NCBI GenBank assembly: GCA_965652425.1
Contig: CBFGVX010000029.1
Span: forward strand, 1 to 32,922
Length of the DNA: 32,922 bases
Origin: JANSXG01 sp965652425
GTDB lineage: Bacteria > Planctomycetota > Phycisphaerae > Phycisphaerales > UBA1924
Reading direction: 5' to 3'
Shown here: in pieces, positions 6,761-15,048 of the stretch
How positions within the stretch are numbered: the first letter of the stretch is position 1
How the letters are laid out: each line of letters begins with the position of its first letter
The notes under the pieces: generated by a model
Seen by the model: only the letters and a program-made list of their open reading frames with translations
What the model was told of the DNA's origin: nothing
Databases searched by the model: none
Position numbers and translations under genes: made by a program

Positions 6761-8071
6761 TCAGCGCGACCTTCGCGTTAAAACGCTCGCAGATAATATG
6801 AGACAAACCGTCGCCGACCCAGGGGTCGGGATTCTCAGTCTGTAGAATGCCGTCGAGCCATCTTCGAACACCAGGGTTGTCGCGATCCAGTCCCCGTTCG
6901 GGCTGATTTCGAAACCTCTCGAACCCGGCCGACCGAATACTGTCACGATCTTGCCGTCAATCTCAGTCACATTCTCCTCGAGCAGTAGGCTTTTATTGAA
7001 AAAGAGACCGACGCTATAGCTTGGATCCTGTAGATCGTCAGTCAAAGTTGCTGACCAGACTAAATCTCCGCCATCGACCAGATCGATTCCGGAAGGCAAC
7101 GCGTACCTGTCACCAAGCCAGTCCTGTCGCTCGTGTCCACGGATAAAGATTTCACCGGATTCGCGGAAAAGGATCGGCTCCGAGCTCAGCCCGCCGGTGG
7201 ATATACTGACCGATGCGGCCCACTGCCCTTCGTCGTTGTGGTCGATCATGCCGCCTCGAGAGAGCAGGATCGACTGTCCGGGTACGACCTCGCTAGTGCC
7301 ATCGAAGAACAGTTGCCCGTTCATCATGAATCCCAGGCCTTGAGGTGCACCAAACAGGCCCGCGAAAGTGATCACATCTCCGTTGCGGTTCACGCGCGTC
7401 CCGATGGAAGTTCCCTCCACGCGGAACACGCTGACGCCATCGGCGACCACCTGATCCGGAGCGCTCATTGGCTCATCAGTGAACGAACCATCGACCCCGA
7501 AAGTGATGCGACTGATCAGGTTCACCCCGACATTGGGACCGGGCGCCATATCCGGGCTCTGCGAGTTGAGCACGATCCGATTGTTGTCGATGTACTCGAT
7601 GAAGCGAGGCGCTCCGAACCGAGTCGGCTGGCCCAAGAACTCATGAGAACTGTACGCGCCGGCAATGTCGAATCGCGCCTCTCCGTTGAGGATCACGCCG
7701 TTGAGTACGAGCTGATTCTGGATATCGATCCCGGCAGTCGCTACTGCGACTTGGCCGTTGGGATTGATGTCGATGTCCCACATGGTGGTCAGGATGTACT
7801 CGCCGCCGTCGTAGGACAGCCCGGTTGTGCCCGGAAGGATGTTGAACCCGGTCGAGGAGCGAATCCCGCCACCGCTCAAATCATCGCCATAGAAGCCCGA
7901 GTACATCGCCGCCCAGTCGCCGCTGTCGTTGATGGAGATCGCACCGAGCGAGAAGACCTCACCAACAGGCGTAGCATCACCCACGCCGAAGAGCCGCTCG
8001 GCGGTGAAGGGTGCGGCGAGGGTGGTGCCGCAGAGGGCGAGGATGGAAATGGCAGCAGCGAGTCTCAGCAT
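6761..8071 (-). CDS. Secreted repeat protein with PEP-CTERM-like tail
   Basis: A 436-residue exported protein. The N-terminus is a signal peptide (MLRLAAAISILALCGTTLAA, cleavage after Ala20). Seven short related segments of the type I-(D/N/S)-x-(D/N)-G-(D/Q)-W-A-A occur near residues 46, 100, 161, 227, 276, 330 and 388, 46 to 66 residues apart, which suggests a seven-bladed beta-propeller. The C-terminus ends IPTPGSATVCLILSASVLTRRSR: a Pro-x-Pro motif, a short hydrophobic helix and an arginine cluster, as in PEP-CTERM sorting signals processed by exosortases, though with PTPG instead of PEP. The start at 8071 is chosen because it begins the signal peptide and has GGAAAGG just upstream. It converges on folD with 6 bases between stops. 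Function is unknown; surface or matrix location is inferred. Confidence 0.8.
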   Translation of the reverse strand: MLRLAAAISILALCGTTLAAPFTAERLFGVGDATPVGEVFSLGAISINDSGDWAAMYSGFYGDDLSGGGIRSSTGFNILPGTTGLSYDGGEYILTTMWDIDINPNGQVAVATAGIDIQNQLVLNGVILNGEARFDIAGAYSSHEFLGQPTRFGAPRFIEYIDNNRIVLNSQSPDMAPGPNVGVNLISRITFGVDGSFTDEPMSAPDQVVADGVSVFRVEGTSIGTRVNRNGDVITFAGLFGAPQGLGFMMNGQLFFDGTSEVVPGQSILLSRGGMIDHNDEGQWAASVSISTGGLSSEPILFRESGEIFIRGHERQDWLGDRYALPSGIDLVDGGDLVWSATLTDDLQDPSYSVGLFFNKSLLLEENVTEIDGKIVTVFGRPGSRGFEISPNGDWIATTLVFEDGSTAFYRLRIPTPGSATVCLILSASVLTRRSR

Positions 8072-8135
8072 GGAGGCCTTTCCAGTCAGGGGAAGCACAC
8101 CTTGAGAATACCTCCGGTGCGCCTAACGCAAGACA

Positions 8136-8157
8136 AATCTCTGCTCTTCAAGAGATT
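8136..8157 (-). terminator. Possible weak terminator after the acyl-CoA synthetase gene
   Basis: A 7-bp perfect inverted repeat (AATCTCT / AGAGATT, 8-base loop) lies between the stop of the synthetase gene and the start of the secreted-protein gene. On the minus strand it is followed by TTTGTCTT. The stem is AU-rich and short, so this is a weak candidate. Confidence 0.3.
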
Positions 8158-8220
8158 CGAACAGAAACCGGGCGGATGACGCCAAGTCCTATGACATCCG
8201 CTCCACACCCGCCGCGCTCC

Positions 8221-9705
8221 TCACGCATTCATCGCATCCGCCTCGATAATCGGCCCCAACGCCCGTCGCATGATCTTCCCCGTCGGATTCCGCGGCAGTG
8301 CGTCCAGCACGCGGATCTCGCGCGGGATCTTGTAGCCCGCCAGCGACTGCTTGCAGTGCGATTTCAGGGCCGATTCGTCGAAGGTCGCCCCGTCTTCGAG
8401 TTCCACAAAGGCCACCGGGAGTTCGCCACGGATCGAACAGTTCCGCCCGATGACGGCCGAGGCGTGGACGGCGGGGTGCTTATTGAGGACTTCCTCGATC
8501 TCGCGCGGGAAGACATTCTCGCCGCCGACGATGATCATTTCCTTGAGGCGGCCGGTGATGTAGAGGTGCCCATCGCGGTCGAACTTGCCGATGTCGCCGG
8601 TGCGGAAGAAGCCGTGCTCGTCGAAGGCCTCGGCGGTCTCCTGCTCGAGCTTGTAGTAGCCCTGCATGATGTTCGGGCCCTTGAACCGGATCTCGCCCTC
8701 CTGCTCGGCTGGCAGCACCCGACCGGTCTCGGGATCCACGATGCGGCACTCCAGCCCCGGCACGCACGGGCCGACGGAGTGGCGCTTGTAGTCCCAAGGC
8801 AGGCACATGTTTGTGACCGGGGTCGTCTCGGTCAGGCCGTAGCCCTCGGAGATGCGGACCTCGAACCGCTCGTAGAACCGCTGGGAGATGTCGTCGGGCA
8901 GCGGCTCAGCACCGGAGACGGCGAAACGCAGACTGCGGAAATCGCCGGGCCCCGCGCTCTTGGCCTTCAGCAGCGCGCCGTACATCGAGGGGATCCCGAT
9001 GAACGCGTGCGGCTTGTGCGTCTTCATCAGCTTGACGATCTGCTGCGGCACGAACCGCGCGGTGTAGATCACCCGGTTGCCGAGCGTCAGCGGCAGAATC
9101 GTCAGCACCGTGATGCCGAACGAGTGGAACTGCGGGAGCACGCCGAGCATGGTGGACTTGCCGGTGAACTTCGCGTGCTGAACGCACTGGCGGACATTGG
9201 CCTTGAAGTTGCCGTGGCTGAGCATGACACCTTTGGGCTTACCGCTGGTGCCGGAGGTGTACAAGATCACGGCGAGGTCGTCGTCGCTCGCGCGGGCGGG
9301 CAGGCGGATGTCCGGGAAGCCCTTGAAGTCGAGCTTGTCCATGCGGACAAGGGTCTTGACCTTCGGCTCGAAGCCGATGTGGTCGAGCAGTTGCGAGGCG
9401 CTGATGACGATGTCGGTGCCGCAGTCGTCGACGACATACTGAAGTTCTTCCTCGCGCAGGAGGTAGTTCAGCGGGACCAGCACCCGACCGAGCATCCAGC
9501 ACGCGAGCGCGGCGACGGGAAAGGCCCCGGATGTGGGGAGCATGACCCCGACGGTCCGCGTCTGGCTCTTGGCCTCGATGTGGCTGGCGAGGTGCAGCGC
9601 GGCGACAAGTATCTCGATGCGCTTCCACTGCTTGCGATCGTCGATGACCCCGACCTGAAGAGGGTGGGAGAGGCAGCGGCGGATGATGGGCCAGTGGACG
9701 CTCAT
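8221..9705 (-). CDS. AMP-binding acyl-CoA synthetase / acyl-ACP ligase
   Basis: A 494-residue ANL-superfamily enzyme that activates a carboxylic acid, probably a fatty acid, to the acyl-adenylate and then to the thioester. Motifs are complete: the phosphate loop YTSGTSGKPKG (149-159), GYGLTETTP (288-296), TGD (369-371), the hinge GRLKEMIIVGGENVFP (385-400) and the C-terminal catalytic lysine in PTGKIMRR (Lys477). Overall similarity is to long-chain acyl-CoA synthetases and the ligase half of Aas. The acid substrate cannot be read from the sequence. The start at 9705 is fixed by a GGGAGG ribosome binding site 5 bases upstream. A 20-bp palindrome at 9733-9752 lies 27 bases before the start, so repression by a TetR-like fatty-acid-responsive regulator is plausible. 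No other lipid genes adjoin it. Confidence 0.93.
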   Translation of the reverse strand: MSVHWPIIRRCLSHPLQVGVIDDRKQWKRIEILVAALHLASHIEAKSQTRTVGVMLPTSGAFPVAALACWMLGRVLVPLNYLLREEELQYVVDDCGTDIVISASQLLDHIGFEPKVKTLVRMDKLDFKGFPDIRLPARASDDDLAVILYTSGTSGKPKGVMLSHGNFKANVRQCVQHAKFTGKSTMLGVLPQFHSFGITVLTILPLTLGNRVIYTARFVPQQIVKLMKTHKPHAFIGIPSMYGALLKAKSAGPGDFRSLRFAVSGAEPLPDDISQRFYERFEVRISEGYGLTETTPVTNMCLPWDYKRHSVGPCVPGLECRIVDPETGRVLPAEQEGEIRFKGPNIMQGYYKLEQETAEAFDEHGFFRTGDIGKFDRDGHLYITGRLKEMIIVGGENVFPREIEEVLNKHPAVHASAVIGRNCSIRGELPVAFVELEDGATFDESALKSHCKQSLAGYKIPREIRVLDALPRNPTGKIMRRALGPIIEADAMNA

Positions 9706-9732
9706 AGTTCCTCCCGAGGATGGAAAATGCAC

Positions 9733-9752
9733 TTGCTAGTATACACTAACAA
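9733..9752. promoter_or_regulatory. 20-bp palindrome, candidate repressor operator
   Basis: TTGCTAGTATACACTAACAA is an almost perfect inverted repeat: 8 of 10 base pairs match around the centre. It lies in an AT-rich patch of the 178-bp divergent gap between the acyl-CoA synthetase gene and the DUF4139 gene, 27 bases upstream of the synthetase start. Size, symmetry and placement are those of a TetR-family operator, a common control of acyl-CoA ligase genes. No regulator gene is adjacent. Confidence 0.5.
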
Positions 9753-9883
9753 TCAGATCGGCAACAACGCGGATGATTGTGAAACCGAAAACGGGCGGGG
9801 CCGGTAGGACCAACACAGTCGCTCTCGCGTGCGCATGTAGCCACGGCGCAGTGACTTATGCAGAGCATATACGGAGGTGGAGC

Positions 9884-11665
9884 ATGATGAAGCGTTCAAC
9901 GATCGCCGCGATGATCCTTTTGGCAGGCACGACGGGGCTTTGCGCTGCGGAGGAGACGCGCCAGCAGTCGCGAGTCGATGGCAGCATCGAGTCGGTGACG
10001 GTGTATCGAGGGCAGGCGCTGGTCACCCGCGCCATCGATCTCGACTTCGAGCCGGGCATCCATGAGGTGGTGGTCGGCGATCTGCCATCGCACATCGTGC
10101 AGGGCAGTCTGCACGCCGAAGCCGGTACGGATGTGAGCATCCGATCGGTGCGGTACCGGGAGCAGCCGGTGCGCGAGGATGTGCGAAGCGAGGTGGAAGG
10201 CCTGGACCGGATGATCGCTTCGCTGCGAAACGACCTCGCCCGCCTTGCCCGGCGAGCGGAAACGATCGAGGGACGCAAGGCATACATCAGGAACCTTGAG
10301 AGTTTCACGAGCGAGAACGCGATGACCGAGCTCTCCAAGGGCGTACTCGACGCGGCGACGCTGAAGGAACTCAGCGAGTACATCTTCGAGCAGCAGGAAC
10401 TCATCGAAAAGCAGGAAATCGCCCTTCGTCTCGAGCGCGAGCAGATCGAAGCCGAGATCGCGCTTTACGAGCGCGAGAAGGCCGCGATCGGCGCGGGCTC
10501 AACCCGAACAGCGCGCGATGCGGTGATCACCATCGAGATCCGCGAGGGCAACGGGCACGACCTCAGACTGCGGTATCTGGTGAACCGCGCGACCTGGGAG
10601 CCCTCGCACACCGTTCGCGCCGATATCGACAACGAAACGCTGATCGCCGAGTATTTCGCGTCCATCCAGCAGACCAGCGGCGAAGACTGGGACGATGTGC
10701 GCATGCACCTTTCGACGGCGACCCCGTCGCTGGTCGCGCGTGCTCCGCAGTTCACGGCAATGAAGCTCGAACTCGCACCATTGGGCAGCCGCGGCGTGAC
10801 CGCGACGCGGGATTTCGGCGAACTGCAGACCAGCCAACAGGCCGCGATTTCCTCTCGGAACTCCAATATCGCCGTGTTTGGGAACTCAAGGAGCGCGGTG
10901 GATAATTTCGCAGACCTCGATCGCTCGCTCAACCGGATTTCGATGGACTACCAGTTGCTCGAACTGCAGAGCGGTTTCGTGCGCACCGGGGGCTCCCAGA
11001 CGGAATCTGTCGCTTCCGCCGGGCACACCGTGACCTACTCGATCCCCGGGCGGACGGTCCTTCCGAGCCGCTCCGAGCGCCAGCTCATTCAGATCGCCTC
11101 GACACCCATGGAGGGCGACTTTTACAAGGTCGCGACCCCCCTGCTCACCAGCTTTGTCTACGAAGAAGCACGCGTTACCAACGATTCGCCGAGCGTCCTG
11201 CTGGGCGGGCAGGTGACGACCTATGCCAACGGGCAGTTCGTCGGCTACAGCATGTTCGACGACATCGCGATCGGCGAAGAAATGATCGTCGGACTGGGAA
11301 TCAACTCGGATCTGCGAGCCGAGCGGGTCGTCATTGATCAGAAGGAAGACATTCAGGGCGGGAACCGAGTGGTCACTCTGACGGTTCAACTCACGGTGCA
11401 GAACTTCGGCACTGAGGCCACGGTGGTGCGTCTCATGGACCGTCTGCCTCAGGTCGATCCATCGCTCGTGCAGCTTCGTCTGCTCGACGACGGCGCTGCG
11501 AGCAGCAATTTCGTCGACGAGGACAAGGCGTCCAACGCCGATGGCATACTCACCTGGAATCTGAATGTTCCCGCCAAGGCCATCGGTGATGACGCGGCGA
11601 GCGTGACCTACACCTACAGCATCGCCCACGACCGACAGATGAGTCTGCACAGCGCAACCCCCTGA
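9884..11665 (+). CDS. DUF4139/DUF4140 (MuiA-type) exported protein
   Basis: A 593-residue exported protein. Residues 1-22 form a signal peptide (cleavage near CAA/EE; the cysteine is not in a good lipobox). Residues 31-98 match the DUF4140 N-terminal domain (SIESVTVYRGQALVTR, then IHEVVVGDLPSHIV). Residues about 100-215 are highly charged helices likely forming a coiled coil. The rest matches the DUF4139 beta domain (LRYLVNRATWEPSHTVRAD, then WDDVRMHLSTATP, ending WNLNVPAKA...VTYTYSIAHDR). Relatives are often labelled mucoidy inhibitor MuiA family; biochemical function is not established. The ATG pair at 9884 follows ACGGAGGTGGAGC, a good ribosome binding site, and begins the signal peptide; the upstream in-frame ATG at 9773 gives no export signal. 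It converges on the dnaJ-like gene, 18 bases apart. Confidence 0.88.
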   Translation: MMKRSTIAAMILLAGTTGLCAAEETRQQSRVDGSIESVTVYRGQALVTRAIDLDFEPGIHEVVVGDLPSHIVQGSLHAEAGTDVSIRSVRYREQPVREDVRSEVEGLDRMIASLRNDLARLARRAETIEGRKAYIRNLESFTSENAMTELSKGVLDAATLKELSEYIFEQQELIEKQEIALRLEREQIEAEIALYEREKAAIGAGSTRTARDAVITIEIREGNGHDLRLRYLVNRATWEPSHTVRADIDNETLIAEYFASIQQTSGEDWDDVRMHLSTATPSLVARAPQFTAMKLELAPLGSRGVTATRDFGELQTSQQAAISSRNSNIAVFGNSRSAVDNFADLDRSLNRISMDYQLLELQSGFVRTGGSQTESVASAGHTVTYSIPGRTVLPSRSERQLIQIASTPMEGDFYKVATPLLTSFVYEEARVTNDSPSVLLGGQVTTYANGQFVGYSMFDDIAIGEEMIVGLGINSDLRAERVVIDQKEDIQGGNRVVTLTVQLTVQNFGTEATVVRLMDRLPQVDPSLVQLRLLDDGAASSNFVDEDKASNADGILTWNLNVPAKAIGDDAASVTYTYSIAHDRQMSLHSATP

Positions 11666-11683
11666 GCCGGATCGAGCCGTCGT

Positions 11684-12745
11684 TCAGGCGGATCCGCCCG
11701 ACCGATGCTCTTCGAAGTAGGGCGAATCCATGCGTGGATTGGGGAGGCGCTTGGCCATGTCGCGAAGCGTCTCTTTATCGCTAGGGCTGAGCTGCGACGG
11801 CTCTGGTGCGACGATCTTGATGACGGCGTAAAAGTCGCCAGTCGGTGGAGTTCCACCCATCTTCGCGGCCTTAGTCGTGTCGCAGATGCCGTGGCCACGC
11901 ACGCGCAGGCGCTGACCGCTGGTGCAACCGGCGGGAACCGTCAGGTCCACGGAGCCCTTGAGCAGCGGCACATTGACGGTCGTTCCGAGCGTCGCTTCGG
12001 CGATGGTCAGCGGCAGATCGATGAGAATATCGAGCGGCTTGGCCGGGTCGCGCTTGAAGTACGGGTGCTTGCCGATGTGGATCGTCGCGATCAGATCGCC
12101 GGAGGCGCCGGTGGTCGCCCCGCCTCGTGCGGGATGCCCGGCACCCCTGACCCGCAGTTTCTTGCCGTCCTCGATGCCGGGCGGGACGACGATGTCGATG
12201 GTCTGTGAAGCTCCGCCACGCTGCACCTTGACGCTCTCGGTCCCGCCCTTGACGGCGGTCATGAAGGTGATGTGCAGATCGACGGTGATGTCCTCGCCAC
12301 GCGCTGGCCGCGAGCGGGCTCGCGCACCGGCCCTGCCTCGTGCACCGGGAGAACTGCCGAACGGGGAGCCCGCCGCGGACCGGCCACCCACGCCGAAGAC
12401 CTCCTCGAAGATCGAACCGATGTCATCGGGGTCGAACCCGGCTCCTCCCGAACCGCCGCCCCCCCCGACATTCGACCATGTGTAGGTGCCGCTCGGTCGG
12501 GCTTCGCCGCCTCCGGGGTACGCGCTCGCCGCGTGGCCGAACTGGTCGTAGCGGGATCGTTTCTCGGCGTCGGAAAGCACCTCGTAGGCCTCGGAGATCT
12601 CGGCAAACCGGGCAGCCGCGCTCTCCGCTTTGTTCACATCCGGGTGATACTCCCGCGCGAGCTTGCGGTACGCGCGCTTGATGTCGTCCTCGCTCGCGCT
12701 GCGGCTTACACCCAGAATGTCGTAGTAGTCTCGCTTGCTCGCCAT
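11684..12745 (-). CDS. DnaJ/CbpA-type co-chaperone without zinc finger
   Basis: A 353-residue J-protein that would stimulate a DnaK ATPase and deliver substrates. The J domain spans residues 5-70 with the HPD motif at 34-36 (REYHPDVN). A long glycine/arginine-rich linker (about 75-155, including GGGGGSGGAGFDPDDIGSIFEEVFG) is followed by two C-terminal beta-sandwich substrate domains (EDITVDLHITFMTAVKGGTESV; GDLIATIHIGKHPYFKRD; LLKGSVDLTVPAGCTSGQRLRVRGHG). The four CxxCxGxG repeats of true DnaJ are absent, so this is a class B (CbpA-like) protein. No dnaK or grpE is adjacent. The ribosome binding site before ATG 12745 is weak. The TIM-barrel gene ends 44 bases upstream on the same strand, so the two may be co-transcribed. 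Confidence 0.95.
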   Translation of the reverse strand: MASKRDYYDILGVSRSASEDDIKRAYRKLAREYHPDVNKAESAAARFAEISEAYEVLSDAEKRSRYDQFGHAASAYPGGGEARPSGTYTWSNVGGGGGSGGAGFDPDDIGSIFEEVFGVGGRSAAGSPFGSSPGARGRAGARARSRPARGEDITVDLHITFMTAVKGGTESVKVQRGGASQTIDIVVPPGIEDGKKLRVRGAGHPARGGATTGASGDLIATIHIGKHPYFKRDPAKPLDILIDLPLTIAEATLGTTVNVPLLKGSVDLTVPAGCTSGQRLRVRGHGICDTTKAAKMGGTPPTGDFYAVIKIVAPEPSQLSPSDKETLRDMAKRLPNPRMDSPYFEEHRSGGSA

Positions 12746-12789
12746 AATCGGATCTATCGTACGCGCTCGCCACCCGGCTCGCCCGACGG

Positions 12790-13587
12790 TCAGTCGCTGA
12801 GGGATCGGTGACCGAACTCGTCACAAAGCGATTGTGCGATAGCGAGCTGTCCTCCCTGTTGGCTCCCGGAAGGCAGACCTCGCAGGTCCACCACAAGCGG
12901 CCGGGTGTACCCACTGGTGGCGACGGCCACTCGATATGCCAGCGGCTCCAGTGCACCCTCGCCGGGCATCACGCGTCCGGACTCTGCGAGGTCAGAAAGA
13001 CGAACCGAGGCGAGCCGACCCGTGCCGGCGGCGCTGGAAACTGCACCGGCGGGGTCCTCTCCGGCGAGGATGACCGCCGAGGGATCGAGGCCGATCGCCA
13101 GAGCGGCGGCTTGTTGCGCGGGCTCAGGCCATGGGTAGGCGTGGTTGGCGACCTCTACGCCGACGGCGAGAGCCCGTTCCGCGATCGCGTCGATCACACC
13201 CCGGGCCGTGTCCGAGGGAATCAAGGTTGAGAGCACGCGCTGACCTCCGGTGAGTTCAGCGAGGTCTGACGCAAAGTCAATGGCATCAAGAAGAGCCGCG
13301 ACCGCGCGATCGATCGTGGCCTGGTCGGAGAAGTGCGGTCTCGGGATCCACAGGTCCACGCCGCTGCAGGAGAGTTCGTGGCGACGCAGGTGAGCTGCGA
13401 GATCCCGCCTGCCGGACCTGGACAGATCGCGGGGCCGGGTGGCCGGGTCCGCGGCGTTGACCTGGAGGGCGTCGTAGCCGCACGAGCGAGCGAATTCCAT
13501 CAGCCAACGCACATCCTTCTCCGCGGGGAGGCGGAGTCCCGCGCTGGCCAGCGCGAGATCGAAAGTGGGAAGGGCAAACGGGTCCAC
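12790..13587 (-). CDS. Xylose isomerase-like TIM barrel protein
   Basis: A protein of about 265 residues resembling sugar phosphate isomerase/epimerase TIM barrels. The first strand and helix read FDLALASAGLRLPAEKDVRWLMEFARSCGYDALQVNA, followed by a LSCSGVDLW strand, a RVLSTLIPSD strand, VEVANHAYPWPEP (in the place of the usual ENH motif) and GRLASVRLSDLAESGR near the end. Metal ligands typical of the family are not all evident, so the protein may be catalytically altered and the substrate is unknown. The GTG at 13587 is chosen because it lies just before the first barrel strand; AGGAAA is about 12 bases upstream, which is not strong. The frame stays open upstream to ATG 13668, but that would overlap the divergent gene start. 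Confidence 0.75.
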   Translation of the reverse strand: MDPFALPTFDLALASAGLRLPAEKDVRWLMEFARSCGYDALQVNAADPATRPRDLSRSGRRDLAAHLRRHELSCSGVDLWIPRPHFSDQATIDRAVAALLDAIDFASDLAELTGGQRVLSTLIPSDTARGVIDAIAERALAVGVEVANHAYPWPEPAQQAAALAIGLDPSAVILAGEDPAGAVSSAAGTGRLASVRLSDLAESGRVMPGEGALEPLAYRVAVATSGYTRPLVVDLRGLPSGSQQGGQLAIAQSLCDEFGHRSLSD

Positions 13588-13666
13588 CGGAGCGTGTTTC
13601 CTACAGAGGAATGCTGAAAAAGAACGGCTATCATCCGCTTTCGAAGCACCCGAAGGATACCGCGCC

Positions 13667-14287
13667 ATGACCCTCGAAGCCGATTGCCGGCAACCAACAC
13701 TCGTTGACCGTGCCCTCCAGAGCGTGCACCTGCTTTCACTCGGGATCTGGGCCGGGGTGCTTCTTATGGTGGGCGTGACCGCCGCGGTCACTTTTCCGAG
13801 GATGGCGGAGTTGGATGTCCGAATCCCGGCGTACGAGCAGTACGACGGCGAGCACCATCGGATCGCGGCCGGGCAGGTCATGAACACGGCCTTCACCGTT
13901 TCCGACTGGATCGGGATGGCGTGCATGCTGCTTGCCGCGGGGACACTGATCTGGATCGCGAGGCAGCGGGTTCGAGCCCGATCCGGCATCGGCCCCGCGT
14001 TCGTACTCCGATGCGCGGCTCTGTTTTGCGTCGTAGTGCTGACCCTGTTCCAGACCTTTGCGTTCCGCCCGTCCCTGAACAATTCGTTTCGCGATCTCTG
14101 GACGGCGGCGGAAGCGGGCGAGAACGCCCGGGCGGAGGAGATTCGAACTCGTATTGCCCCTCAGCACGCCAAAGCGAGCTTTCTCCTCACGAGCCAGTTC
14201 GTGCTGGTGCTTCTGGCCGGTGTGGCCGGAGGACTCGATGCCCCGTACCGGGCAAGCCGGGAAGGTTCGCGGGGTACGACCTCATGA
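13667..14287 (+). CDS. Four-helix integral membrane protein (DUF4149/TMEM205-like)
   Basis: A 206-residue inner-membrane protein with four predicted membrane segments, at about residues 17-40 (VHLLSLGIWAGVLLMVGVTAAV), 80-105, 123-145 and 178-198. The first helix with its H-x3-LGIW-G pattern and the FP-M after it resemble DUF4149/TMEM205-type proteins; function unknown. The loop between helices 1 and 2 and the one before helix 4 (ENARAEEIRTRI) are charged. The start at 13667 is the first methionine compatible with the divergent neighbour. Its TGA overlaps the nth start codon (ATGA at 14284), so translation is coupled with the endonuclease gene. Confidence 0.8.
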   Translation: MTLEADCRQPTLVDRALQSVHLLSLGIWAGVLLMVGVTAAVTFPRMAELDVRIPAYEQYDGEHHRIAAGQVMNTAFTVSDWIGMACMLLAAGTLIWIARQRVRARSGIGPAFVLRCAALFCVVVLTLFQTFAFRPSLNNSFRDLWTAAEAGENARAEEIRTRIAPQHAKASFLLTSQFVLVLLAGVAGGLDAPYRASREGSRGTTS

Positions 14288-15048
14288 GTCCGGCGGAAAC
14301 GATCACACCGAGCAACCCACGGGGCAAACGCGACATCCCGTTTGCTCTTCCGGAGGTGACCGCTTCGCAGAAGCGTCGGGCCGCTCGCATATACGAGGCG
14401 CTTCAGGAGCGTCACCCGGACGCGCACTGCGAACTCGAGTATCGCAAGCCGCACGAGCTTCTGATCGCGACGATTCTCTCGGCGCAGTCCACCGACAAGG
14501 CCGTCAACAAGGCCACACCATCGCTGTTCAAGGCGTTCCCGAAGCCGGCGGACTACGCCGCGGCGACGCCGAAACAGGTCGAGCCGTACATCAAGACCAT
14601 CGGCCTGTTCCGCAACAAGGCCAAGCACATCCACGGCGCGATGACCAAGGTGACCGAGGAATTCGGCGGCAAGGTTCCGGACACCATGGACGAATTGTTG
14701 ACGCTTCCCGGTGTCGCGAGAAAGACCGCGGGCGTGGTCCTCAGCGAAGTCTTCGGCAAGCACATGGGCGTGGTCGTGGACACGCATGTGCACCGGCTGA
14801 GCCAGCAACTCGGGCTCGTGCCGGATGGGACGAACATCCCGATGACCGAACGCTACCTGATGGCGCTGCTCCCCCGCGAAAAATGGGGGCAGATCAGTCA
14901 CCTGCTGATCTTCCACGGCCGTCGCGTGTCGCCCGCGCGTGGCTATGATCCCGAAGTTCTCATGGCAGACCCGGTCTGCTCGGCGTATTGCAGCCGAACC
15001 GCAGAACTCAAACGCGAACTCAAGACCCGCAGGAAAGAGCAGCGATGA
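14284..15048 (+). CDS. nth: Endonuclease III (Nth), iron-sulphur ligands largely missing
   Basis: A 254-residue base-excision repair glycosylase/AP lyase for oxidised pyrimidines. The helix-hairpin-helix LPGVARKTAGVVL carries the catalytic Lys147, and the catalytic aspartate is Asp166 in VVVDTHVHRL. LLIATILSAQSTDKAVN is also intact. In the usual enzyme a C-x6-C-x2-C-x5-C motif after the HGR helix binds a [4Fe-4S] cluster. Here the segment reads HGRRVSPARGYDPEVLMADPVCSAYC, with serine in the first position and only Cys232 and Cys236 present. Cluster binding is therefore unlikely, though the catalytic core looks functional. An N-terminal extension of about 25 residues is present. It overlaps the genes on both sides by four bases. 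Confidence 0.95.
   Translation: MSPAETITPSNPRGKRDIPFALPEVTASQKRRAARIYEALQERHPDAHCELEYRKPHELLIATILSAQSTDKAVNKATPSLFKAFPKPADYAAATPKQVEPYIKTIGLFRNKAKHIHGAMTKVTEEFGGKVPDTMDELLTLPGVARKTAGVVLSEVFGKHMGVVVDTHVHRLSQQLGLVPDGTNIPMTERYLMALLPREKWGQISHLLIFHGRRVSPARGYDPEVLMADPVCSAYCSRTAELKRELKTRRKEQR

Noticed and set aside
8011..9807. 598-codon plus-strand frame opposite the acyl-CoA synthetase
   Set aside because: The minus strand carries every ANL motif; the plus frame is a composition artefact.
11687..11698. GGCGGATCCGCC palindrome near the convergent ends of the DUF4139 and DnaJ genes
   Set aside because: It lies inside the dnaJ-like coding sequence, has no loop or T-tract, and is short enough for chance in GC-rich DNA.
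13588..14082. Upstream extension of the TIM-barrel gene
   Set aside because: It would run antisense through the membrane-protein gene; the barrel begins just after the GTG at 13587.
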